Shown here one piece after another: positions 18,616 through 27,814 of a DNA stretch of 64,000 bases. Both the position numbers and the translations under genes were made by a program. The DNA is from Thermaerobacter marianensis DSM 12885 (lineage in GTDB: Bacteria; Bacillota; Sulfobacillia; Thermaerobacterales; Thermaerobacteraceae). The stretch is from NCBI RefSeq assembly GCF_000184705.1, contig NC_014831.1, positions 1,550,001 to 1,614,000 on the forward strand, written 5' to 3'. Within the stretch, counting starts at the first letter, position 1, and each line of letters begins with the position of its first letter. The notes beneath the pieces were generated by a model. It was not told where the DNA came from. It did not search any database and worked only from the letters and a program-made list of their open reading frames with translations.

Positions 18616-21600
18616 CTACCGTCCCGTCTCCGCCAGCCCCGCCTCGCTCACCGCCGCCTCCCGCCCCGCTCCCCGCCGGACGAACGTGCCCAGCCGCCGC
18701 AACCCGTCGTCCAGCAGGCTGTAGGCCACGGGCACCAGCACCAGGGTCACCAGGGTGGACACCAGGAGCCCGTAGATCACCACCACCGCCAGCGGCCGCA
18801 GCAGCTCGGACGACGCCCCGCTCAGGTAGGCGAAGGGCACCAGGCCCAGGTTCGTGGTCAACATGGTCATCAGGATCGGCCGCAGGCGCACCGGCCCCGC
18901 CTGCAGCAACGCCTGGTCCCGGGGCACCCCGCGCCGCCGCAGCACGTTGGTGTAGTCCACCAGCACGATGGCGTTGTTCATCACCACGCCGACCAGCATG
19001 AGGAACCCGAGCAGCGCCGTCACGCCGATGGGCACGCGGTGCACCGCCAGGCCCGCCACGGCCCCCACCACCGTGGGCGGCAGGCAGAACAGGATGACCA
19101 GCGGGTGGAAGAAGGACTCGAACTGGGCCGCCATGATAAGGTAGACCAGCAAGATGGCCAGCACGATGGACAGTCCCAGCGAGCGGAAGGTCTCGTTCAT
19201 CTGCTCCGCCTCACCGGCTAGCGCCCAGGTGGTGCCGGCAGGCCAATCCATGCTCTCCAGCTGGCGGCTGAGGTCGGCCGACACCTGGCCCAAGGGTCGG
19301 CTGCCGTCCAGGTGCACCGCCACCTGGACCTGCCGGCGCCCGTCCTGGCGGGTGATGGCCAGGGAGGCCCGCTCCACCGTCACCCGGGCCACGTCACCCA
19401 ACCGCACCGCCTGCCCCACGGCCGAGCGCAGGGGCAGGTCCGCCAGAGACCCGTAGCGGTCCTTCCAGGTGGCCGGCAGCATCATGCGCACGTCCCACTG
19501 GTCGGTGCCCGTGCGCACCCGCGCCACCGTCATGCCGCCCAGGGCGGAGCGCAGGGCCACCTCCAGCTCCTGGACGGACAGGCCGCTGCGGGCCAGGGCG
19601 TCGCGGTCGGGGCGCACCACCACTTCCGGGCGCGTTGCCCGGAGGCTGCTGGCCGCCGCCGCCACACCGGGCAGCTGCCGCGCCCGTTCCACCACCTGAT
19701 CGGCGAGCCGGGCCAGCGTCTCGGGATCGTCGCCCGTGACCCGCACTTCCAGCTGGCTCAAGCCGGCGCCCATCACCGACGACTGCACGGTGGCCTGGAT
19801 CTCGGCGCCGGGCACCGTGTCCAGCTCCGCCTCGACGGACGCCAGCACGTCGAAGACCGACCGCGCCCGCTGCTGGACGGGCACCAGCACCGCCACCACG
19901 GTGGCCTCGTTGGCCGACGCCGTGGCCGGGCTGAAGCCGCCGCCCGCGGCCCCGACGGTGGTCACCACCCGGTCCACCTCGGGCACCTTCATCAGGGTCT
20001 CTTCGACCTGCCGCGCCACGGCGGCCGTCTCCTCCAGGCGCGTGCCCGGCGGCGTACGCACCGTCACCTGGATCTCGCCGCTGTCCGCCTGGGGCAGGAA
20101 CTCCGACCCCAGCCGCGGCGCCAGGACCAGGCTGGCAGCGAGCGCCACCACGGCCACCGCCATCACCACCCCGCGCCGGCGCAGGCTCGCCGCCAGCAAG
20201 CGGCGGTACACGGCCTCGAGGCGCTCGATGAGCCGGTGGAACCCGGCCAGCAGGCCCGCGGCTTCGTAATGCGTCCCCAGCACCCGCGCCGCCAGCATGG
20301 GCACGAAGGTGACCGCCCCGAACAGGGCCGCCGCGTGGGAGAAGATCACCGCCAGGGCCAGGGGGGTGAACAGCTCCGCCGCCAGCCCGCCCGTCAGCAT
20401 CATGGGGAAGAACACGGCCCCCTGGGCGATGGCCGACGCCGTCACCGCCGCCGCCACCTCCGCCGTGCCCTGCTCGGCCCCTTCCAGCGGCGGCGTGCCG
20501 CGCATGCGGTAGCGGTGGATGCTCTCGATGACCACGATGGCGAAGTCGACCAGGGAGCCGATGCCGATCAGCAGGCCGCCCAGGGACACGATGTTCAGCG
20601 TCTGCCCGGCGGCGGCCAGCATGGCGAAGGAGCCGATCACCGAGACCGGTAGCATCAGACCGACCACCAGGGTCGTCCGCCAGTTACCGAGAAACAGGTA
20701 GAGCACGGCCACGGCGATGGCACCGCCCAAGAGCCCGTGCTCGGCGACGGTCCGCACCGACTCCTCGATGAAGTCGCCCTGGTCGAGGATGGTGCGCAGC
20801 TCCACGCCCGGTGGCAGCTGGGGCCGAAGCCGCGCCAGCGCCCGCTCCACGCCCCGGGACACGGCCAGGGTGTTGCCGTCGGTGGCCTTCAGCACCTGCA
20901 GCTGGACCACGGGCTTGCCGTCCAGGTAGGCCAGCTGGGTCGGATCGGCCAGAGCCTCTTCCACCGTGGCCACGTCGGCCACCCGCACCGCGGCTCCGGT
21001 GGGGGTCGGGATCACCGCCTGCGCCACGTCGCGGGCGCTGGTGTACTGGGCGTCCAGCCGCACCGACAGCTCGGCGCGCCCCCGGTTGACCGAGCCGGCC
21101 GTAACCAGGCCGGCACCGCCCCCCAAAGCCCGGGCCACCAGGGCGGGGCTCAGGCCGTAGGCTTCGAGGCGGGCAGGGTCCAGCACCACCCGCACCTCGC
21201 GCTGGCGCAAGCCCACCACGCCCACCGACGCCACGCCGTCCACCTGCTCCAGGGCCGGGGCGATGCGGTCTTCCGCCAGGGACTGGAGCTGGCCGGCGGG
21301 CAAGTCTCCCGTAAGGCCTACCGTGACCACCGGGGTTGCGGAGGGATCCAGGGTCAGGACGCGGGGACTGCCGGCGTCCTCCGGCAGGATGCCCCGCACC
21401 GCGTCGATCCGCTTCTGCACCTCCAGGACGGTGAAGTCCAAGTCGGTGCCCCAGTCCAGCTCCAGGATGACCAGCGCCGAGCCGGTCTGGGCGATGGACC
21501 GCACGCCCTTGACGCCGTTGATGGTGCTGACCGCCTGCTCCAGCGGCTCCACCACCCGGGCCTCCAGTTCTGCCGGCGACGCACCCGGGTACGAGGTGGC

Positions 21601-21741
21601 CACCACCACCACGGGCAGTTCCAGCTGCGGCAGCAGGTCGACGGGCATCGCCGGAAGGAGGAAAGCGCCCAGCAACACCAGGGCGATGACCAGCACCGTG
21701 ACGAACACCGGCCGGTGCACGGAAAAGCGCGCGATGCTCAA
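18616..21741 (-). CDS. RND-family efflux transporter (HAE1/AcrB-SwrC type)
   Basis: This 1041-residue protein has the RND plan: one helix, a ~300-residue extracytoplasmic domain, six helices, a second large domain, then five helices. Opening F-S-V-H-R-P-V-F-V and P-V-D-L-L-P-Q-L-E-L-P are typical. It should export lipophilic compounds using the proton gradient. In the fourth helix the usual V-D-D-A-I-V-V reads V-D-F-A-I-V-V, so the second relay Asp is Phe; in the tenth helix V-V-M-N-N-A-I-V-L has Asn where AcrB has Lys. The start is TTG at 21741 after AAAGGA. It lies 40 bp downstream of its membrane-fusion partner, under the TetR regulator. Confidence 0.93.
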   Translation of the reverse strand: MSIARFSVHRPVFVTVLVIALVLLGAFLLPAMPVDLLPQLELPVVVVATSYPGASPAELEARVVEPLEQAVSTINGVKGVRSIAQTGSALVILELDWGTDLDFTVLEVQKRIDAVRGILPEDAGSPRVLTLDPSATPVVTVGLTGDLPAGQLQSLAEDRIAPALEQVDGVASVGVVGLRQREVRVVLDPARLEAYGLSPALVARALGGGAGLVTAGSVNRGRAELSVRLDAQYTSARDVAQAVIPTPTGAAVRVADVATVEEALADPTQLAYLDGKPVVQLQVLKATDGNTLAVSRGVERALARLRPQLPPGVELRTILDQGDFIEESVRTVAEHGLLGGAIAVAVLYLFLGNWRTTLVVGLMLPVSVIGSFAMLAAAGQTLNIVSLGGLLIGIGSLVDFAIVVIESIHRYRMRGTPPLEGAEQGTAEVAAAVTASAIAQGAVFFPMMLTGGLAAELFTPLALAVIFSHAAALFGAVTFVPMLAARVLGTHYEAAGLLAGFHRLIERLEAVYRRLLAASLRRRGVVMAVAVVALAASLVLAPRLGSEFLPQADSGEIQVTVRTPPGTRLEETAAVARQVEETLMKVPEVDRVVTTVGAAGGGFSPATASANEATVVAVLVPVQQRARSVFDVLASVEAELDTVPGAEIQATVQSSVMGAGLSQLEVRVTGDDPETLARLADQVVERARQLPGVAAAASSLRATRPEVVVRPDRDALARSGLSVQELEVALRSALGGMTVARVRTGTDQWDVRMMLPATWKDRYGSLADLPLRSAVGQAVRLGDVARVTVERASLAITRQDGRRQVQVAVHLDGSRPLGQVSADLSRQLESMDWPAGTTWALAGEAEQMNETFRSLGLSIVLAILLVYLIMAAQFESFFHPLVILFCLPPTVVGAVAGLAVHRVPIGVTALLGFLMLVGVVMNNAIVLVDYTNVLRRRGVPRDQALLQAGPVRLRPILMTMLTTNLGLVPFAYLSGASSELLRPLAVVVIYGLLVSTLVTLVLVPVAYSLLDDGLRRLGTFVRRGAGREAAVSEAGLAETGR

Positions 21742-21781
21742 GGGTGACCGTCCTTTCGTTACGGACGTTTCGGCAAAAGGA

Positions 21782-23251
21782 CTAGGGCGCGGGAACCACC
21801 TGCACCCGCTCGCCTCCGGCCAGGCTGCTGGCGCCGCGGGTGACGACCCGCTGGCCGGCGCGGAGACCTTCGAGGATCAGCGCCTGTTCCGAGGTCACGG
21901 TGCCGTACCGCACCTCCCGGCGGACGGCGCGGTCGCCCTCCAGCACGAACACCGTGCCGCGCCCCGGTTCGTCCCCTTCCTGCAGGGCGTCGACGGGGAT
22001 GAGGATGCCGCGGGTACCGCCCTGTAGCGACAGCCGGATGGTGGCGGGCTGCCCGGGGACGGGCCATGCGGCCCCGTCCCGCTCGACCAGGTCGACGGTC
22101 AGGGTGTAGGCCCCCGTCCGTGCGTCGGGGACCAGGGTCTTGCCGGCCACCCGCCCCTTCCACGTCTCCGAACCCACCACCACTTCCACCGGCGTGGATT
22201 CCGTCACGGCGCCGTAGAGTCCGGCGGGGAGATCGGCCTCGACCCGGGCGGGGCCGGGATCCACCAGGACGACCAGGGGATCCGGCGTCTGGGGCGAGGC
22301 CAGGGTCCCCACCTGGGCGTGGACCGCCGCCACGACGCCATCCACCGGCGCCGTCACCCGGGCCAGTTCCACCTGGCGGCGGGCCAGGGCCAGGGCCGCT
22401 TCGGCCTGCTCCACTTGCGCCCGCGCTGCGGCGGCGGGGTCCCCGCTCCGGGCCAGGTCGCGGGCCCGCCGGGCGGCCTCGAGGCGCACGTCCGCTGCCC
22501 GGAGGTTGAACTCGGCCTGGCGCACGGCCGCGCGGGCCTCGGCCAGCGACGCGGCCAGCTGGCTGCAGCCAGGCGCCGGCGCGCCGGGCGACCCGCCGGT
22601 GCCGGAACCCGAAGGAGCACCGGAACCGCTTGCGCCGTCCGGATTCCCGCCCGGACCCGTCCCCCCGGGTGCCGGGGCCGGGCCGCCGGCCTCGCAACCG
22701 AAGGCCTTCCACTGCTGTTCCAGGGCGGATAGCGCCTGGCGCGCTCCTTCCAGCTGGGCGGCGGCGCCCTCCCGGGCCAGCTCGGCCTGGCGGTAGTCGG
22801 CATCGGCCTGCAGGCGCTGGCCTTCCGCCGCCTGCTGGGCTTGCCGGGCGGCCGCCCGGGCGGCGGCCAGCGCCGCCTCCGCCTGGCGCACCTGGGCCTG
22901 GGCCGTGGCGGCGTCCAGCTCGACCAGGACGTCGCCGGCCCGCACCCGTTGGCCCACCTCCACGTGCACCGCGGTGATCAGGCCCGTCGTCTGGGGCCGC
23001 ACGGCCACCTCCGACCGGGCCCGGACGCGGCCTGCCAGTTCCACCGGCTGGGCCAGGGTACCCTCCACCGCCTCGGCGATCTCAACGGGAACGGCGGCCT
23101 CCTGGGCGGTTCCACCGGCCGGCTGCGCGCCCGAGCCGCCGCCGGCGTTCCCACCGCACCCGGCCAGTAACAGCGACGCCGCCACGGCCAGCGCCACGGG
23201 CGCGATGGCCCGGCGCCACCGCGGGCGCAAGGGGTTGGACAAGGTCGTCAC
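21782..23251 (-). CDS. Membrane-fusion (HlyD/AcrA-type) lipoprotein of the RND pump
   Basis: The 489-residue product starts at a GTG overlapping the tetR stop (GTGA). It has a signal with lipobox L-L-L-A-G-C (Cys at residue 32), a lipoyl-like domain (V-E-V-G-Q-R-V-R-A-G-D-V-L-V-E-L), an alpha-helical hairpin rich in Ala/Gln/Glu, and a beta-barrel domain. At the hairpin tip there is a ~43-residue Gly/Pro/Ser-rich insert bracketed by Cys186 and Cys229. It would link the RND pump to the cell envelope. A much longer open frame upstream (to 23869) is the shadow of tetR. Confidence 0.9.
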   Translation of the reverse strand: MTTLSNPLRPRWRRAIAPVALAVAASLLLAGCGGNAGGGSGAQPAGGTAQEAAVPVEIAEAVEGTLAQPVELAGRVRARSEVAVRPQTTGLITAVHVEVGQRVRAGDVLVELDAATAQAQVRQAEAALAAARAAARQAQQAAEGQRLQADADYRQAELAREGAAAQLEGARQALSALEQQWKAFGCEAGGPAPAPGGTGPGGNPDGASGSGAPSGSGTGGSPGAPAPGCSQLAASLAEARAAVRQAEFNLRAADVRLEAARRARDLARSGDPAAAARAQVEQAEAALALARRQVELARVTAPVDGVVAAVHAQVGTLASPQTPDPLVVLVDPGPARVEADLPAGLYGAVTESTPVEVVVGSETWKGRVAGKTLVPDARTGAYTLTVDLVERDGAAWPVPGQPATIRLSLQGGTRGILIPVDALQEGDEPGRGTVFVLEGDRAVRREVRYGTVTSEQALILEGLRAGQRVVTRGASSLAGGERVQVVPAP

Positions 23252-23850
23252 GGTGATCCGGTCTCCTTTCCCTGGGCTCCGGTCAGATAGGTGTCGACGG
23301 ACGCCATCAGGCGCGGCAGCAGTCCGGGCGGTGCGCCGCTGTGGTACCAGGCGGCCAGGCGGGCCAGGGCGATGCCCTCGATGTCCAGGGCCAGTTCCTC
23401 CGGCGGGCGATCGGCCCGGATCTCGCGCCGCGCCTGCCCCCGGGCGCACAGGTCCGTGACCAGGCGGTGGAGGAGCTGGGATGCCCGCTCGCCGGCCCCC
23501 CGGCGCAGGTTCTCGATGCACCACAGCCAGATCACGTCGGGGTGGATCTGCTGGGTCCACTCCACCAGGCGGGTGAAGAGGCGGTGGAGGGCGTCGCGCA
23601 GGGTGAGGTCGCCCGCGCCGGCGAGCTCCCGGTGGAGGGCTTCCAGCCGCGGCGGCAGGGCCGCCAGGGCCAGGTCTTCCTTGCTGGCGAAGTAGTTGTA
23701 GAACGTCCCCTTGGCCACGCCGGCGGCGCTGGCGATCTGGTCCACGGTGGTCGCGGCAAAGCCCTGGGCGGCCAGGAGCCGCATGCCCTCGCGCAGCAAC
23801 GCCTGGCGCACCGCTTCCCGCTGGGCCTGGCGCAGGCTCAAGGTCCCCAT
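23248..23850 (-). CDS. TetR/AcrR-family transcriptional repressor of the RND operon
   Basis: This 200-residue protein has the N-terminal helix-turn-helix of the family: G-F-A-A-T-T-V-D-Q-I-A-S-A-A-G-V-A-K-G-T-F-Y-N-Y-F-A-S-K-E-D-L (split here only for naming), residues ~30-60. The C-terminal ligand domain is rich in Trp and Leu (W-L-W-C-I-E-N-L). Its stop overlaps the start of the membrane-fusion gene, so regulator and pump form one transcript. Two palindromes 60-90 bp upstream of the start are probable operators, which suggests autoregulation. The ATG at 23850 follows GGGAGGA. Confidence 0.92.
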   Translation of the reverse strand: MGTLSLRQAQREAVRQALLREGMRLLAAQGFAATTVDQIASAAGVAKGTFYNYFASKEDLALAALPPRLEALHRELAGAGDLTLRDALHRLFTRLVEWTQQIHPDVIWLWCIENLRRGAGERASQLLHRLVTDLCARGQARREIRADRPPEELALDIEGIALARLAAWYHSGAPPGLLPRLMASVDTYLTGAQGKETGSP

Positions 23851-23911
23851 CCTCCCTCGGGTCGGCCACCGTGGCCCCGGGTCGGGGAGGCCGCCTTGAG
23901 TGGCAGAAACT

Positions 23912-23940
23912 TGACCACGGTCATGGAATGACCGCGGTCA
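23912..23940. promoter_or_regulatory. Tandem TetR operator candidates
   Basis: A near-perfect palindrome TGACCACGGTCA (23912-23923) and a perfect one TGACCGCGGTCA (23929-23940) sit 17 bp apart, start to start, just upstream of the tetR start. Their 12-bp dyad form and position fit binding of a TetR dimer pair. The remainder of the 257-bp gap up to nuoD shows nothing else clear. Confidence 0.6.
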
Positions 23941-24107
23941 TCTCATCGAGCCCAGCGTAGGGGCCGGGCGGGCGGGTGTCAAGGGCCGGGCGGGAAATGG
24001 CCGGCCGCCGGCGGCAAGGTCAGGCGGGAGAGCAAGGCCGGCCGGTGCCCGCCCGAGGGCCCGGCCGATGCCCGCCGGAAGGCCCGGCCGGCGCCGCCGG
24101 AGGCCCC

Positions 24108-25319
24108 TCAACGGTCCACCTCGCACAGCACGATGTCGATGCTGCCGATGATGGCCGTCATGTCGGCCACCAAGTGCCCCCGCGCCATGATGGGCAGCAG
24201 TTGCAGGTGGACGAAGCACGGCGACCGCCAGTGGGCGCGGTAGGGCATCACGTCGCCCCCCGCCACCAGGTAGAGGCCGATCACGCCTCGGGGCGACTCG
24301 ATCTCGTGGTAGACCTCGCCCACCGGCCGCAGGGCCCGCGGCAGCTTGGCCATCACAGGCCCGCCGGGCAGCCGGCGCAGGGCCTCGCGGGCCATGCGGA
24401 TGCTCTGCAGGACCTCGTCGATGCGCACCCGGTTGCGGGCGTATACGTCGCCGCCTTCGGCCACCACCGGGCGGAAGCCCACCTGGTCGTAGGGCACGCC
24501 CCGGTCGGTGGCCCGCAGGTCCCGGGCCACGCCGCAGCCGCGCAACACCGGCCCGCTGGCCTGCCAGGCCACGGCTTGCGCCGGCGTGATGACCCCGACG
24601 CCCCGGGTCCGGCGCACGTAGACGTCGTTCTCGAACAACAGCTGCACGTATTCCGGCCAGGCCTCGTGCTCCATGTGGTCGAGCCAGCGCAGCGCCGCCT
24701 CGACCCAGCCGTCGGGGGTGTCGTTGCGCAGCCCGCCGATGCGCATGAACTGGGGGAACAGCCGCCCGCCCGAGAGCTGCTGGACCAACATGTAGTACAT
24801 CTCCCGGTCGCGCCAGGCGAAGAGGAAGGGCGTCACCGCGCCCAGGTCGAGGCCCATGGTCCCCATCCACAGGACGTGGCTGGCCACCCGCTCCATCTCG
24901 CACAAGGCCAGCCGCAGCCACCGCGCCCGCTCGGGCACCGCGACGCCCACCAGCCGCTCGATGGCCTCGCAGATCAGCCGCTCGTTGTGGAAGGGCGCGA
25001 TGTAGTCATTGCGGTCGGAGAAGGGCACGTTCATCGCGTAGGTCCGGTACTCGGCCTGCTTCTCCCAGTTCCGGTGCATGAAGCCGATGTCGGGCTCCGC
25101 GTGGACGATGGTCTCCCCCTCCAGGGTGAGCACCACCCGCAGGACGCCGTGGGTGCTGGGGTGCTGCGGCCCCATGCTGAGGACCATGTGCCGGCCCTCG
25201 TCGTCCAGGTAGCGGAGCTCGACCTTTGCGTCGCCCCGCGGGTCGGGCAGCGACGCGGTGTACGCGGGGTCGCGCTCCAGGATGGCGCTCCCCGCATCCC
25301 CGGGCACGCGGTCGGACAC
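24108..25319 (-). CDS. nuoD: NADH-quinone oxidoreductase subunit D (49-kDa subunit), isolated gene
   Basis: The 403-residue product is the complex I subunit that, with NuoB, forms the quinone site. It has M-G-P-Q-H-P-S-T-H-G-V-L-R with the quinone-contacting His, and V-P-F-S-D-R-N-D-Y-I-A-P with the conserved Tyr. H-R-N-W-E-K-Q-A-E-Y and the final I-G-S-I-D-I-V-L-C-E-V-D-R are also family features. The start is GTG at 25319 after GGGGGGAAGG. No other nuo gene is near: downstream is the tetR operon, upstream a divergent glycosylase. It could belong to a split complex I or be an extra paralogue. Confidence 0.9.
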   Translation of the reverse strand: MSDRVPGDAGSAILERDPAYTASLPDPRGDAKVELRYLDDEGRHMVLSMGPQHPSTHGVLRVVLTLEGETIVHAEPDIGFMHRNWEKQAEYRTYAMNVPFSDRNDYIAPFHNERLICEAIERLVGVAVPERARWLRLALCEMERVASHVLWMGTMGLDLGAVTPFLFAWRDREMYYMLVQQLSGGRLFPQFMRIGGLRNDTPDGWVEAALRWLDHMEHEAWPEYVQLLFENDVYVRRTRGVGVITPAQAVAWQASGPVLRGCGVARDLRATDRGVPYDQVGFRPVVAEGGDVYARNRVRIDEVLQSIRMAREALRRLPGGPVMAKLPRALRPVGEVYHEIESPRGVIGLYLVAGGDVMPYRAHWRSPCFVHLQLLPIMARGHLVADMTAIIGSIDIVLCEVDR

Positions 25320-25550
25320 CCTGACCTTCCCCCCACCGATCCCGGCTCATCCCCGATGGGTGCGCCGTGCACCGGCCCGGCCAGCGGCCGCCTGCGCACT
25401 GGAGCCGGACCTGCCGGGAATGGGTGCGTCGTTAGGGTTTCCCGGCGGCCGTCGCGCCATGAAGCCGGCCCCGGCGGCACGGCCGGGTTCCGCCCCGACC
25501 CGGCTCCCGCCAGGGGACGGGCGTCCCCGGGGTGCGGTACACTGGTGGAC

Positions 25551-26294
25551 ATGACGGAGCCAGGCAAGCTGCAACCCCCGGACGGGATTCGCCCCGGCGC
25601 GGGCGGCCGGCCCGCGCAAGCCGCTGCGGGCGTCAGGCAGGGCGCAGGCGCGGAGGATCTCGACGCCGTGCCCCTGGGCCCGGTGGTGGAGGCCGCGTTC
25701 TTCCGGCGACCGGCGCCGGAGCTGGCGCCCGCGCTGCTGGGTCTGGAGCTGGTCCATGAGACGCCCGAGGGGCTGGCCAGCGGGGTCATCGTCGAGGTCG
25801 AGGCCTACGCGGGACCCGAGGACAAGGGCGCCCACTCCTTCGGCGGCCGCCGCACGGCCCGGACCGAGGTCATGTTCGGGCCCGCCGGCTACGCGTACGT
25901 GTTCGCGATCTACGGCATGCACTTCTGCTTCAACGTGGTGGCGGCGGAACCGGGCCAGCCCCAGGCGGTGCTGGTGCGCGCCCTCGAGCCGCGGCGCGGC
26001 CTGGCGTTGATGGCGCGCCGGCGCGGGTTGGGCGGCGATCCGCACGGCCTGCGGGCGGGGCTGCTGACGGGCGGGCCCGGCCGGCTGTGCCAGGCGCTGG
26101 CCATCACCCGGGCCCAGTACGGCCTCCCCTTGTTCGATCCGGCCTCCCCCCTGCGCCTCCACCGGCCCAACCCTCCCTTCTCCGTGGGCGCGGTGGCCCG
26201 CGGGCCGCGGATCAACATCGACTACGCCGCAGAGTGGAAGGACGTGCCCTGGCGGTTCTGGGTCCGGGACAACCCCCACGTCTCGCGCTCGTAG
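25551..26294 (+). CDS. 3-methyladenine DNA glycosylase (AAG/MPG family)
   Basis: The 247-residue protein excises alkylated purines such as 3-methyladenine in base-excision repair. Recognisable blocks are A-P-A-L-L-G-L-E-L-V near the N-terminus, V-E-V-E-A-Y-A-G-P-E-D with the catalytic Glu, H-S-F-G-G-R-R-T-A-R-T, M-F-G-P-A-G-Y-A-Y-V-F-A-I-Y-G-M-H-F-C-F-N-V (written piecewise; the product-binding loop), and L-T-G-G-P-G-R-L-C-Q-A-L. The ATG at 25551 is chosen because the family domain begins ~40 residues later; the first ~40 residues are low-complexity. It is divergent from nuoD. Confidence 0.93.
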   Translation: MTEPGKLQPPDGIRPGAGGRPAQAAAGVRQGAGAEDLDAVPLGPVVEAAFFRRPAPELAPALLGLELVHETPEGLASGVIVEVEAYAGPEDKGAHSFGGRRTARTEVMFGPAGYAYVFAIYGMHFCFNVVAAEPGQPQAVLVRALEPRRGLALMARRRGLGGDPHGLRAGLLTGGPGRLCQALAITRAQYGLPLFDPASPLRLHRPNPPFSVGAVARGPRINIDYAAEWKDVPWRFWVRDNPHVSRS

Positions 26295-26661
26295 CCGGCG
26301 CCACGCCGCGGCCGCGCGGGCCGCCCGGCGCGGCGAAACCGCCACCCCGGTGCAGCGAGACGGCCACCCCGGCGCCGGCCAGGGCACCACCCCCGTCGGC
26401 CGCCGGAGGCGGTGGTGGATCCGACCGGTTCTTGCCCGCCCAGGTTCCGTCGGCGCGGTGACCGTGCGGCGGCGGTGTGCGCCACGGGCCGCCATCCCGG
26501 CCAGGCCGCGGCATCCCGGCCAGAATGTTCTGGCTATTCCGAACGCGCTCCGCGGCAGGAGTTGACCGGTTGGCGGGGAACACGTCCATGGTTTGCGGCT
26601 TCGACACCCTTTGCGGGGCCGTGCAAAACCCATCAAACCTTGTCGTGGGGGGTCTTTTCAC
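26295..26661. other. Upstream region of the BMP transporter operon
   Basis: This 367-bp gap has no supportable gene. It holds a dyad CCAGAATGTTCTGG (26520-26533) with exact 6-bp arms, a direct repeat of CATCCCGGCCAG ending at that dyad, and a possible -35 box TTGACC (26562-26567) without a convincing -10. I looked for a purine riboswitch and saw none. The dyad is a candidate operator for the importer. Confidence 0.45.
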
Positions 26662-27747
26662 ATGCTCAGGCGAGCCAGGGGCCGGATGGTCGGCCTCGCC
26701 CTGGTGGTGGCGGGGTCCCTGATCCTCTCCGCGTGCGGCGCTGGGGGTGGCGGCAGCGGCGGAGCCAGCGGCGGCGAGAGCCAGGGCGGCGGCCAGGCGG
26801 AGCAGCCCACGGTCCGCGTCGGCCTGGTCTACGACGTGGGCGGCCGCGGCGACCAGTCCTTCAACGACATGGCCTACGCCGGCCTGGAGAGGGCGCAGCA
26901 GGAGTTCGGCGACCGCGTGGAAGTGCGGGACGCCGAGCCCGACGCCGGCGGCCAGAACCGCGAGGACCTGCTGCGGGCCTTCGCCGACCAGGGGTATGAC
27001 CTGGTCATCGGCGTGGGGTACCTGTTCACCGACGCCGTCACCGCGGTGGCCAAGGAATATCCCGACGTCAAGTTCGGCATCGTCGACTCCTGCCCGCAGG
27101 AACCGCTGGACAACGTGGCCTGCCTGACCTTCAAGGAGCACGAGGGGTCCTTCCTGGTGGGCGCGGCGGCAGCCCTGAAGACCCGGACCGGCAAGATCGG
27201 GTTCGTCGGCGGCATGAAGAGCGCCCTCATCGAACGCTTCGAGGCGGGCTACCGCGCGGGTGCCAAGTACATCAACCCCGACGTGCAGGTCCTGGTGGAC
27301 TACGCCGGCACCACGGGCGAGGCGTTCAGCAACCCGACCAAGGGCCGTGAGCTGGCTCTTGCCCAGATCCAGCAGGGTGCCGACGTGATCTACCACGCGG
27401 CCGGCGGCACCGGCAAGGGCGTGTTCGAAGCCGTCAAGCAGCAGGGCAAGCTGGCCATCGGCGTGGACGCCGACCAGTCGCTGACGGCGCCCGACTACGC
27501 CGACGTGATCTTGACCTCCATGGTCAAGCGCGTGGACGTGGCCGTGTTCGACCTGATCCGGTCGGTGGTCGAGGGCGACTTCCGGCCCGGCCTGCACGCC
27601 TATGGTCTCAAGGAGGACGGCGTCGGCTACGCCGTCAACGACAAGAATCGGGCGATGATCGAGGACATCACCGCCCAGCTGGACGAGCTGAAGCAGAAGA
27701 TCATCGACGGCGAGATCCAGGTCCCCGAGACGCCGGGCGACGTGTGA
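26662..27747 (+). CDS. BMP-family ABC transporter substrate-binding lipoprotein (nucleoside-type)
   Basis: The 361-residue protein begins with a signal and lipobox L-S-A-C near residue 22, then a Gly-rich linker. The mature part has BMP/PnrA landmarks: V-G-L-V-Y-D-V-G-G-R-G-D-Q-S-F-N-D, G-Y-D-L-V-I-G-V-G, K-E-H-E-G-S-F-L-V-G-A-A-A-A, G-K-I-G-F-V-G-G, and I-G-V-D-A-D-Q-S. BMP proteins bind nucleosides for RbsC-like ABC importers, and this gene is followed by exactly that set. The ATG at 26662 is preferred over an upstream frame extension because the signal peptide starts there. Confidence 0.92.
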   Translation: MLRRARGRMVGLALVVAGSLILSACGAGGGGSGGASGGESQGGGQAEQPTVRVGLVYDVGGRGDQSFNDMAYAGLERAQQEFGDRVEVRDAEPDAGGQNREDLLRAFADQGYDLVIGVGYLFTDAVTAVAKEYPDVKFGIVDSCPQEPLDNVACLTFKEHEGSFLVGAAAALKTRTGKIGFVGGMKSALIERFEAGYRAGAKYINPDVQVLVDYAGTTGEAFSNPTKGRELALAQIQQGADVIYHAAGGTGKGVFEAVKQQGKLAIGVDADQSLTAPDYADVILTSMVKRVDVAVFDLIRSVVEGDFRPGLHAYGLKEDGVGYAVNDKNRAMIEDITAQLDELKQKIIDGEIQVPETPGDV

Positions 27748-27814
27748 ACCGCTGCGGATCACGCGGGACCGGCGCCGGGCCGAACGTTCGAAAAACCGCT
27801 GGGCCGGGTTCGAC

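Noticed and set aside
26520-26533. Purine or other riboswitch upstream of the nucleoside-type importer
   Set aside because: No conserved aptamer core could be found; only a simple dyad is present.
26212-27762. Minus-strand open frame opposite the BMP binding-protein gene
   Set aside because: The plus strand encodes a clear lipoprotein; the minus frame is compositional.
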